Shown here piece after piece: positions 34,101-46,100 of a DNA stretch of 64,000 nt (positions are counted from its first letter, which is position 1; every line of letters starts with the position of its first letter). A program made the position numbers and the translations under genes. The stretch covers positions 1,426,001-1,490,000 of the forward strand of contig NZ_JBMSEB010000001.1 in NCBI RefSeq assembly GCF_049446075.1. Direction: 5' to 3'. The notes beneath the pieces were generated by a model. The model worked only from the letters and a program-made list of their open reading frames with translations. It made no database searches and was not told the origin of the DNA. This stretch comes from Humibacter sp049446075 (lineage in GTDB: Bacteria; Actinomycetota; Actinomycetes; Actinomycetales; Microbacteriaceae).

Positions 34101-37100
34101 GATGCTGATGAGGCCGCCCTGCCCGGAGAACGCGACGCCGAAGTCGTTCTCGGTCACGACCGACTGCACGGCCACGTCACCGCCCGCCGTGATGGACACG
34201 CCGGAGGCGATGCCGGAATCCGCGTTGCTGGTCAGGTTGGCGATGGCGACCGAGCCGCCGATGGCCGCGATGCCGGCGGCGACGGTTCCCACCACGCCGG
34301 TGTAGGCGTTCTGCTCGTTCGCCCGCATCCGCACGCTGCCACCGACGACGATGACGACGCCCGTGCCGATCGCGCTGGCGGTGCCGCCCGGTACCTGTGG
34401 GTTGTCGAACTCCTTGTTCACGATGTCGCTCGACGGGGCAGCGGAGTTGATGGCACCGGATGCCCCGCCCAGCGACGGCGCGATGCGCGCGTTGGTCGTG
34501 GGGTCGGCCGTGCTGTTGCCCGCGTTGTCGAGGATGTGCTGGTAGCCGCCCGTTCCTGCACCGTTGGCGGTGTCGCCTGACTGGGATTGCGCCGTCGTGC
34601 CGCTCGAGGGCTTGAGCGCGTCGGCCGCGCCCTCCCACTGCGTGTGCGAAGTGTCGGCGACGGGGTTCAGCGTCGGGTGGTCGACCAGAGCGCCGTAGCG
34701 CTTGCCGTCGGAGCCGGTCACCACGTCGCCCTTGAGGTAGTCGCCTGACACCGACCAGGTGCCCTTGTCGACGCCGTTCGCACCCTCGTTGTACGACGTG
34801 GTTGGGTCGGTGCCAACGGTCCAGACCGAGACGGACGCCGCGATGCCGACCGCGCCGACGCCCACGCTCAGCGCGTAGCTGCTGATCGACTTGGCGGCGA
34901 GCGCGTTGATGATGAGATCGCGTGCGGCGTAGACGGTGGCGTACGCGCCGATGTACGCCTGGGTCGTGGTCTGCGCGATGCCGATGTCGATGCCGCCTGC
35001 CACGCCGACGAATCCGCCTGCGATGCCGCCGCCGATGGTCAGCGCCTTGGTGGCGTCAGCCGCCGAGACGTTGACGGACTGCATGGAACCGGCGCCCGAT
35101 GCGGTATTGATGCGAGTGCGGTCGAGCAGTGTGCTGTCGATGTACGCGGCGGTGGTGGCGTGCAGCACAGTCACGTCCACGCCGCCTGCGACGCCCACGG
35201 CTCCCGCGCCCACCGCGACCGCCAGGCCGAAGATGTTCTCGCTCGAGCCTGCCTGCACGGCCAGGCCGTTGAACGGCGAGGTGTGGAAACCGACGCCTGC
35301 GAACGTTCCGTCGTAGACGCCGCTCAGCGTGGACGCAGGCTGCGTCGCTTTCGCGTCGACGACGCTGCCGGCTCCGATGAACGCCTTGGTGTCCTTGGAG
35401 ATCGAGGTGACCGTCACGCCGATGCCGACACCGACGAATCCGGCAGCGGCACCGCCGCCGACCGCGATGATCGTGGTGTCGTCGTGGGCGGCGATCAGCA
35501 CGTTGTTGCCTGCGGCGATCGTCACGGCGAGCCCCGTGTCCGCGTACGTGTGCGTAGTGAGCACGATGATGGATGCCGCACCCGCGACGCCCACGAATCC
35601 GCCGGCACCGGTGAGCGCGACCGAGGTGACGGCATCCGTGGCGGTGGCGACGACGCCGACGTCGCGCTCGGCGGCGACGTAGGCGCTGCGGTCGATGTAC
35701 GCGTCGGTCGTGAGCTTCACGACTCCGACCGTGGCGCTCGCGCCGACTCCCACCGTGCCGCCTGAGACGACCGCTGAGATCATCAGCAGGCTGAACGCGT
35801 TGCCCGCGTCGACCAGCACTGACTGAGCGGAGGATGCCCCAACGTTCACCGCGTTCACCTGTGCGTACTTGCCGACGAACGCGGTGGTGGTCGCAGTGAC
35901 GACGTTGACGCTGCCGCCCACGCCGACGCCCGCGATGCCCGCGAAGCTCGCCGTGACGCCTGCGGCGGAGATGTCGTCGCTGTTGTTCGCGGTGATCGCG
36001 ATGCCGCGGAATCCGGTCGCCATGTTGCCGGTCACGGTGTGCTGGCCGAGCGTGGCCGCGGCATCCGGCGAGGGCTGGGCGCCCTGCTTGACGATGCTGT
36101 GTGCACGGCCGGAGGCGACCGACGGGTCGAGCGAGATGGCCTGCTGGACGGCGCCGGAGCATCCCGTGGCCGAGGGGTTCGCGTGGCACAGCGAGTCGGC
36201 AAGCTGGATCTGGTGCGAGCCGGGCGCTCCCGCGATGACGTAGTACTGGCCGCCGTCGACGAGTCCCCCGATCGGTGCTCCGCCACCTGAGCTGTAGATC
36301 ACCGGGTCGCCTGTTGTGACGTCGAGGTCGTACGGCAGCGTGATCGTCGTGCCTGAGGCGTCGTGCGGGTCGAAGTAGGGCGCGCTGTTCACCGGCGGCG
36401 CTGCCTTATCGGTGGGGATGAGGCGCTGAGACTCTCCACCGCGGGCGGGGGCAGCGAGCGTGATGGGCGCACCACCAGGCGTGAGCGAGAGCTGGATGTC
36501 GGTGGGCGAGAGAACGTGCACGTAATAGACGCCGCCCTGTGTGAGCCCGGTGATGGGGTCGCCCCCACCGGCGTCGTAGAGCACCTGTTCGCCATCGGTG
36601 TACGTGTGGGTGAAGGGCAGGTGCAGCGTGACGCCGTCCGGCTGGATGGCGGCAGACGAGAATCGCGTGTCCACGGCCGTTGTGGTGAAGCCGCCCGTCG
36701 ACACCGCGATGCCCGGCGTGTTGCCCCTGGCGTTCAGCACCGAGAAGTCTCCGAGGAAGGCCGAGGTGGTCTTCGTGATGACGGGCACCGCCGCAGCTGC
36801 GCCGACGCCGACGGTGCCGCTGCCCGCGATCGCGCCGGCGATGACCGTCATGGTCAGCTGTTCGGTGGCGGCCACCCTGGCGTTGCCACCTGCATCCACC
36901 ACGGATGCCGAGCCGGCGCAGTTCGCAGCGGTCACCTGTGCGGCCTGGCACTGCTGCCCGATCCACGCCTGCGTCACGATCGTGAACACGGGAACCGACG
37001 CGTTGACCGCGACGGCGACCGTGCCGCCGATGGAGCCGCCCGTGGAGATCGACGTGACGGTTTCGCTCGAGGTGGCATCCAACGTGGCGTCGCCTGTGAC

Positions 37101-40100
37101 CTGAACGACGACAGCCGGCGCGATCCACGCCTGGGTGCTCTTGTTCACCACCTCGACGTCTGCCCCTGCGCCGACGCCTGCAGCGCCTCCCACGGCGAGC
37201 TGCCCGGCTATGCCCTTCAGCGTGGTGGTGTCGGATGCCGCGAGCGCGATTCCCTCGCCGGCCTGGGCGCCCGTGTTGTCGCCGTTGACGGTGACGCCCG
37301 TGTCCACGTGAGCGTGGGTGGTGTTGTTCTGCACGCCGACGGTCGCCGACCCCGCGATGCCGGCACTGCCGCCTCCCGCGCCGCCGACGGCCAGCAGCGT
37401 CACGTTCTCGGACTGCGTCGCGCCGATGGCGAGGCCGGGCGCTCCGAGCGCCCGGATGTCGTCGCCGGCCGCGATGAAGGCATCCACGATGCCCGTGCGC
37501 ACCAGCACGGCGGACGAGACGCCTACGCCTGCGCTACCGCCGATCGTGAGGTTGCCGGCGTAGAGCGAAAGGGTCGGAACGGTGTCGCTCGCGTTGATGC
37601 TCATGCCGCCACCGGCATATACCCGGCTCGGCTGGGCTCCGCCGTCGATGTACGCCCGGGTGCCAGGCGCGCTGCCGCCCTGGTTGATCACGAGCACGAT
37701 GATGGATCCGGCGACGGCGACGCTCGAGGCGATGCCGGCATCCGCGGCGAGAGCCGTGAACGACTCGGTCGCGGTGGCCGTGATGGAGACGGAGCCACCG
37801 AATCGGGCGGTGACGGCGTCGCCGAGGTAGGCGCGGACATCCTTGTCGAAGACGACCACGACGAGTCCGAGGCCGATGCCGACCTCGCCTGCGGTGAGGG
37901 CGATGGCGCCGGCGAGCTCGACGAACTGCGTGGCATCCTGTGCGCTGAGCGTGATGGACTGCGCTGCGTTCACCGGCACGTTCTGGTTGATGGCGGCGTG
38001 CCCTGCGATGTAGGCGCGCGTCGTGAGGTCGACGATGTCGACGATGACGGATCCGCCGATCGCCACGCTGCTCGTGCCCGCCCCGCCTGCGACGGCGACG
38101 CTCGTGACGGCGATGGAGAGCTTGGGGATGCCGGGTACGACGAGCGCGACGATCCCGGCGCCGGAGGTGACGAGGATGGCGCCGCCCGCGTCGATCACGG
38201 TCGGTGCGCTCGCGCTGGAGTCGATGTAGGCGAGCGTCGGGATTGTGAGCACGTTGACAGCGATGGCGGCGCCGACGCCTGCGCCGTCGAGCGACACCCC
38301 GCCTGCTGCAGCGATGTTCTGCAGGCCCATGGGGTTGCTCGCCTGCACCGCGATGCCTCCGGCCGAGCCGACCGTTGAACCGGCGCCGATGACGGCTGTC
38401 GTCTCGTAGTCGACCACCTGCACGCCCACCGAGCCCGCGACGGATGCCTCGCCGTCGCCACCCGCGGCCGACAGGCCCCAGACCACGAAGTCGTTCTCGG
38501 CGCCCGCCGGAGTGATGGCCTGCACCGAGACGCTGCCGCCTGTGACGTGGTCGCCCGCGCCGATCGAACCCGTGACCGTGACGGTGGCAACGTTGAGTCC
38601 GACGGCAGCGCCGATGTTCGTGCTGTTGAGCTTGAGCGCGGTGCCGATGGACTTCGCCGTGGCGTCGACCGTGTTGGATGCTGCTACGACCACGGCACCC
38701 GTCGCCGCGATCGTGAGGTGGTCGGCGACCATGGCGGTCGTGGTGACGACCACCCAGTTGACTGTGACGGCCGCGCCCACGCCGACGCCCTGGCCGGACT
38801 GGCCGGACTGGCCGCTCGCCTGCCCGTTCGCGTTGCTCACGGTGCTGCTGGAGGAGGGCAACGTTCCCGTCTTGCCCGAGGTGCTCGGCGTGCCGTTCAG
38901 CTGGTCGCTCGCCTGCGAGTCCGAGTTACCGCCCGTGCCCTTCGACGAGCCCTGCGCGCTCGCCGTGGCCTGCGCCGAGCCGGCCTCGCTGCTGGATGCC
39001 GTGAGCACGACGGAGGCGCCCGTCACGTCGCGCATCGTGGTCGCCGTCGTCGTCGCGGTGAGGATGTTCAGCGCGATGACGGCTCCGACCGCGACGCCGT
39101 CGCCCGCCGCGTTCGCGTCGCCCTGCACGGACGCCGAACCGGTGTGCGTCGCCGAGATGAGCACGGCGCCCGTTGCGACCAGACCGCCCGTACCCGTTCC
39201 ACCGCTACCTGCGCCGGTCGGGGCGACCCCGAGCCGGGCGATCGTGACCGGGGAGACGATGTTGATGCCGACCGCGGGGCTCACGGCGACGCTGCTGCCG
39301 GCCGAGCCCGCGGTCACCACGTTGGTCACCGGGTCCGAGCTCGTTGCGTTGAGCGTGACATTCGCGCCGCCGGTGAGCACGGCGCCATCCACGACCTCTG
39401 CCCTTGTGAGGTTGGTCGTGAGCACGTTGATGGCGACCGACGCGCCGATGCCGACCTTGCCTCCGCCGCCGATCGAGGCATCCGCCTTCGCCTTCGCGGA
39501 GTCGGTGCGCAGGTTCTGTGCGCTCAGCGTGACGTCCCCGGTGCCTGCGTGCACGACAGCGGTGCCCGGCACGTACGCCTCGGTGTTGTCGGTGACGAGG
39601 TTCAGCGCGACCGCGCCGGCGACGCCGATGTCTTTCGAGCCCGCGCCGGCATCCGCTTCGGCGGTGAACGTGTGGGTGGTGTCGCCACTGACGTTCGTCA
39701 TGGTCGCCGTCTCGGCGAAGCCGTTGCCGGTCACGGTGGTGTGGTCGCCCAGGTACGCCTTGTTGACGAGCGCGACCAGGTTGAGTGCGACAGCCGCTCC
39801 GATCCCGACATCCTGCGCCTGAACCGCCGTGCCGTCCGCCTTGACGATGCCGTCGACGTTCTCGGAGCTGCGCAGTGCGACGGCGCCGCCTGCGACGAGC
39901 GTGAGGCCGTCCGGCAGAGTGGCCATGGCCGTGACGTCGGCGACGTTGATGGCGATGGCGGCAGCCACGGCGACCTTGCCGTCCGAGGTGGACGCGGACG
40001 GGTTGGCGCTGCCGTTCGCACCTTGCCCGTTGTACTTGACGGCGGTCGTCGAGGCGAAGTCGCGCTGGTCCTGCGCCTGCTTGTCGACGTCCCCAGATGG

Positions 40101-43100
40101 CGCGTTGGGATCGCTCTTGCCAGGGGCGCCGCTTGCCGAAGCGCTCGCCGACGCCCCGTCGGCGGACGAGCCGTAGGCCTGGAATGTGATCGAGCCGCCT
40201 GCCGTGATGTCGCGTCCCGTCGTGCTCGTCACGGTGTGCGTGACGAGGTTGAGGCCGAGCGCGATGCCCACGGATGCGGACGACCCGCCGGCCGCGACCG
40301 CTCCCGCCGAACTCGTCGCACCAGCGGTCTGCGCGGCATCCGCCGCGAAGTCGCCGGTGATGACGAGGCCGCCGAGGGCGGAGGTTCCGATGCTGGCCGA
40401 GGTGACGACGTTGGAGATGGTGATGGCGATGGCCGGCGTGACAGCGACCTTGGCACTGCCCGTGCCCTGCGCGCCCATCTTCGCCTCGGTCGTCGCGATG
40501 TCGCCTGCGGTGGCCGTGATCGTGAAGTTGCGTGCACCTGTCACCGTGATGCCGTTGTCGAGCAGCGCGGTCGTGGTGTCGGTGACGAGGTTCAGGGCGA
40601 TGGATGCTCCGATGCCCACATCGCTGGCACTCACTCCACCGGGCGTGGGCTCGGCCTTCACGGTGCTCGTCGCGTTGCTGCCCGCCGTGATCGCCACATC
40701 GCCGCCCGTGAGGGTGACGACGCCCGACAGTTCGGCGAGCGTCACCTGTTTGACCACCGCGAGGGCGAAGGATCCGGCGACCGAGATCTTGCCCTGGCCT
40801 GCGCCCGACGCGGACTGCGCGCCGTACGTGCTCGTGGCATCCGTTCCGCCGGCGCCGTCGGGCGTCACGGTCTCCGTGGCCGAGACGATGAGGGCGTGCG
40901 CGTGGATGGTGTCGCCGACGGGCAGCTGCGCGGTGTTCGCGACGTTGGCGAGCGTGATGGCGACGGCGGCGCCCACAGTGGCCGTCGTTCCACGCGACGC
41001 TGATCCGTCGGCGGTGGTGGAGGCATCAGTGTTCTGGCTCGAGGCCAGCGTGACGGTGCCGATTGCGGTGATGTCGAGGCCGTCGTGTTCGATGGTGGCC
41101 GTCGCGGTGACGGTCGCGACCGTGATGGCGATGGCTGCCGCGACGTTCACCTTGCCGCCGCTGGTGTCTGCGCTCGGCGTCGCCATCGTGCCTGAGCCCG
41201 AGACGCCGTTGTCGGTCGCCGAGGTGTCTGCGAACGTGCGCTGACCCTGTACCTGGTCGTCGACGCCGCTGCCGCCCGAACCGGATGACCCGCTCGACTC
41301 TGGAGCACCGGAGGCGGATGCCTGCGCGCCCGCCGCCGACGACGACACGCTGGACGCGCCGAGCGTGACGTCGCCGCCCGCGACGATGCTTCGGTCCGTT
41401 GTGCCTGTGACCGTGTGGTTGGCGATGGTGAGGCCCAGCCCGATGCCGACTGCCGCGGTGGACGCTCCTCCGGTCACCGCGCCTGCGGTGCTGGCGGCGC
41501 TCGCGATCTGCGACGCCTGTGCGCTCAGGCTTCCTGCCAGCTGGATGGGTGCCGCGAGGGATCCGACGCGGGCCTTCGTCGTCACGTTCGAGAGCGTGAT
41601 GGCGACGGCGGGAGCGATGGCCACCTTGCCGCCCGTTGCGCCCATCTTCGCCTCGGTCACGGCGTCGTCACGGGCCGTGGCGGTCAGTGCGATGTCGTGT
41701 GCGCCGGTCAGGGCGATGCCGTCGTCGAGCATCGCGGTCGTGTCGTCTTGAATGAGGCTCAGTGCGACGGATGCTCCGACGCCGACGTTCGTGGACGTCA
41801 CGCCACCCGTGGTCGGCTCGGCCTTCACTGTGGTGGACGCCACGCTGCCCGCCGTCACTGTCGTGTCGCCGCCGGTCAGTGTGACGACGCCCTTCAGCTC
41901 GGCCGTGGTCTGCTGGTTCACGACGGCGAGAGCGAACGAACCGGCGACCGAGACCTTGCCGCCGCCCGCGCCGCTGACGGACTGCGCGCCGTACGTGCTC
42001 GTGGCATCCGCTCCGTCGACCGTCTGGGTGGCCGAGACCGTGAGCGCGTGCGCGTGCACGGTGTCGGTCTGCGGCAGGATCGCCGCGTTCGTGACATCCG
42101 CGAGTGTGATGGCGACGCCGGCACCGATCGTCGCCGCGCCGCCCTGGGCGGCCGAGCCGTCTGCCGCGCTGGCGGCATCCGTGTTCTGGCTCGAGGCGAG
42201 GGTGACAGTCCCGCCCGCGAGCAGGTCGATGCCGATGCCCACGATGGCGGCCGTCGCCGTGACCGTGGCGAGGTCGATGCCGATGGCGGCAGCGACGTTC
42301 ACGCCGCCCTGCGAGGTGGTGGCCTTCGGCGTGCTCGCGGCGCCGGTGCCCTTCACGCCGTTGTCGGTGGCCGAGGTGTCGGCGAAGTCACGTTGACCCT
42401 TCACCTGACTGTCGACGCCCGTGCCTGCTCCGCCGCCCGTGCCGGCGCCGCCCGAACCGTCTGTGCTGTTCTCCGGCGAGCCGGAAGCGGAGGCCTGCGC
42501 CCCGGCGGACGACGCCGAGACGCTGAACGCGCCGAGCGTGATGTTCCCACTCGCGTTGATGCTGCGTGCCGTGCTGCCCGTGACGGTGTGGTTGGCGATG
42601 GTGAGTCCGAGCGCCACCCCGATTGCCGCGCTCGTGCCGCCGCTGACCACGGCTCCCGCGTTCGAGGATGCCGATGCCTTCTGCGTCGCGGATGCCGTGA
42701 AGTCGCCCGTGAGCACGAGCGCGCCGCCGAACGTGCCGATCGCCGCCAGGGTCGTGACGTTGGACAGGTCGATCGCGACCGCCGGTGCGATGTCGACCTT
42801 GCCGCCCGCGGCACCCATCTTCGCCTCGACGACGGCGTCGTCTCTGGCGTTCGCCGTCAAGGCGATGTTGCGTGCGCCGGTGATGGCGATGCCATCGTCG
42901 AGCCGCGCCGTGGTGTCGTCTTCGATGAGCCCGAGCGCGACGGATGCGCCGACGCCGACGCTCGTCGCGGTCACGCCGCCGGGGGTCGGCTCGGCCTTCA
43001 CCGTGGTGGATGCCACGCTGGCCGCCGTCACGGCGACGTCCCCGCCTGTGAGCGTCACCGTTCCGGACAGCCGTGCCGTCGTCTCCTGGTTCACGACCGC

Positions 43101-46100
43101 CAATGCGAACGATCCCGCTACCGACACCTTGCCGCCGCCCGCGCCCGAGGTGGACTGTGCGCCGTACGTGCTCGTGGCATCCGTGCCGCCTGCGCCGTCT
43201 GGTGTCGTGGTCTCGGTCGCCGTCACCGTCAGGCCGTGCGCGTGAACAGTGTCGGAGGCGGGCAGGATCGCAGCGTTCGTGACGTCGGCGAGCGTGATCG
43301 CGACGGCGGCGCCGATCGTGGCCGTACCACTCTGCGAAGCGGACCCGTCGGCGGTGGTCGCGGCATCCGTGTTCTGACTGGAGGCCAACGTGACAGTGCC
43401 GGCCGCCGTGAGGTCGAGCCCCGTGCCGAGGACCGTGGCGGTCGCCTTCACCGTGGCGAGGTCGATCGCGATGGCTGCTGCGACGTTCACACCGCCGTCC
43501 GACGTGGTCGCCTTCGGCGTGCTAGCCGCCCCCGACCCTTTCACCCCGTTGTCTGCCGCAGAGGTGTCGGCGAAGTCGCGCTGCCCCTTCACCTGACTGT
43601 CGACGCCGCCGCCCGCACCGCCGCCGGTGCCCGCGCCGCCGGAGCCGTCCGTACCGTTCTCCGGTGCGCCGGCCGCTGACGCCGACGCCGCTGCCGAGGT
43701 GTCGGACACGCTCGTCGCGCTCAGTGTGACGTCGCCGCCCGCGTTGACGCTTCGCGCCGTCGTCGAGCTGACGGTGTGGTTCGCGATCGTGAGGCCGAGG
43801 CCGACGCCGATGGCGGCGCTCGTGCCGCCGGTGACGACCGAGCCTGCGGTCGTCGACGCCGATGCGTTCTGGGTCGCGCCCATGGTGAGAGAACCGCTGA
43901 GCTGGATCGATCCGCCCAACGTTCCCAGCCCAGCCGTTGTGGTCACGTTCGACAGCGCGATCGCGACGGCGGGAGCGATGTCGACCTTGCCGCCGGCCGC
44001 GCCCATCTTGGCTTCGACCACCGCGTCGTCACGGGCGCTGGCCGTCAGGGAAATGTCGTGTGCGCCGGTGAGAGCGATGCCGTCGTCGAGCGCCGCCGTG
44101 GTGTCGTCCTCGATCAGGGCGATTGCGACGGATGCTCCGACACCGACGTTCGTGGACGTCACACCACCCGTGGTCGGCTCGGCCTTCACTGTGGTGGACG
44201 CCACGCTGCCCGCCGTCACCGTCGCGTCGCCGCCGGTCAGTGTGACGACGCCCTTCAGCTCGGCCGTGGTCTGCTGGTTCACGACGGCGAGAGCGAACGA
44301 ACCGGCGACGGAGACCTTGCCGCCGCCTGCGCCGCTAACGGACTGTGCGCCGTACGTGCTCGTGACATCCGCTCCGTCGACCGTCTCGGTGGCCGAAACC
44401 ATGAGCGCGTGCGCGTGCACGGTGTCGGTCTGCGGCAGGATCGCGGAGTTCGTGACATCCGCCAGCGTGACGGCCACGCCGGCGCCGATGTTGGCGGTGC
44501 CGCCCTGGGTGGCCGAGCCGTCTGCCGAGCTGGCAGCATCCGTGTTCTGGCTCGAGGCGAGCGTCATCGTGCCGCCGGCCGTGAGGTCGAGCCCGGCGCC
44601 GACGATCGTCGCGGTCGCCGTCACCGTCGCGAGGTCGATCCCGATGGCGGCTGCGACGTTGACGCCGCCGTCTGACGTGGTCGCCTTCGGCGTGCTCGCG
44701 CCTCCGCTGCCCTTCACGCCGTTGGCCGTTGCCGAGGTGTCGGCGAAGTCGCGCTGGCCCTTCACCTGGCTGTCGACGCCCGTTCCCGCCCCGCCACCTG
44801 TGCCCGCACCGCCCGAGCCGTCCGCGCCGTTCTCCGGTGCGCCGGATGCCGACGCCGAGGCAGATGCGGAGCTCGCCGACACGCTCGATGCGCTCAGCGT
44901 GATGTTTCCACCCGCGTCGATGCTGCGCGCCGTGCTGCCCGTGACCGTGTGGTTCGCGATGGTGAGTGCGAGGCCAACTCCGACTGCCGCGCTGGTGCCG
45001 CCGGTAACCGCGGAGCCGGCGTTCGACGATGCCGACGCCTTCTGTGTCGCCGACGCCGTGAAGTCGCCGCTCAGCGCCAGCGTGCCACCGAAGGTGCCGA
45101 TCGTCGCCTGCGTCGTCACGTTCGACAGGTCGATCGCGACCGCCGGCGCGATGTCGACCTTCCCGCCGGCCGCGCCCATCTTCGCCTCGACCACGGCATC
45201 ATCGACGGCGCCGGCAGTCAGGACGATGTTGTGTGCGCCCGTGATGGCGATCCCGTCGTCCAGTCGCGCCGTCGTGTCGTCCTCGATCAGGGCGATCGCG
45301 ACGGATGCCCCCACCCCCACGTTCGTGGCGCTCACGCCGCCGCCGGTCGGTTCGGCCTTCACCGTGGTGGATGCCGCGCTGCCGGCCGTCACGGTCGCGT
45401 CGCCGCCGGTCAGCGTTACCGTCCCGGCGAGGTCGGCCAGGGTCTGCTGGTTTACGACGGAGAGCGCGAAGGATCCCGCGACGGACACCTTGCCGCCGCC
45501 CGCGCCCGACGTGGACTGCGCGCCGTACGTGCTGGTGACATCCGTGCCGCCTGCGCCGTCCGGTGTCGCCGTCTCGGTCGCCGAGACGACGAGTGAGCGC
45601 GCGTGCACGGTGTCGCCGGCGGGCAGCTGGGCGGTGTTGGTCACGTCGGCGGAGGTGACGGCGACGGCTGCGCCGATGGTGGCCGTCGCACCCCCGGAGG
45701 CTGAGCCGTCTGCGTTCGAGCTGGCATCCGTGTTCTGGCTCGAAGCGAGCGTCACGGTGCCGACAGCGTTGAGGGTGATGCCCGTGCCCACGATCGTGGC
45801 GCTGGATCGCACGGTTGCGACGACGACGGCGACGGCTGCGGCCACGTTCACCTTGCCCGTCGACGTCGTCGCGCTCGGCGTCGGCGTGGCACCGGATGCG
45901 TCTCCACCGTTGTCCGTTGCCGTGGTGTCGGCGTTCGTGCGCTCCTTCTGCACCTGCTGGTCGACGCCGTCGCTCTGGTTGTCGCTCCCCGCGCCGGCCG
46001 CATCATCGTCTGGCGCACCCGATGCCGATGCCTGCGCCGCTGCGGTCGACGAGGAGACGCCGGATGCGCTCAACGTGATGTCACCGCCGGCCGTGATCGT

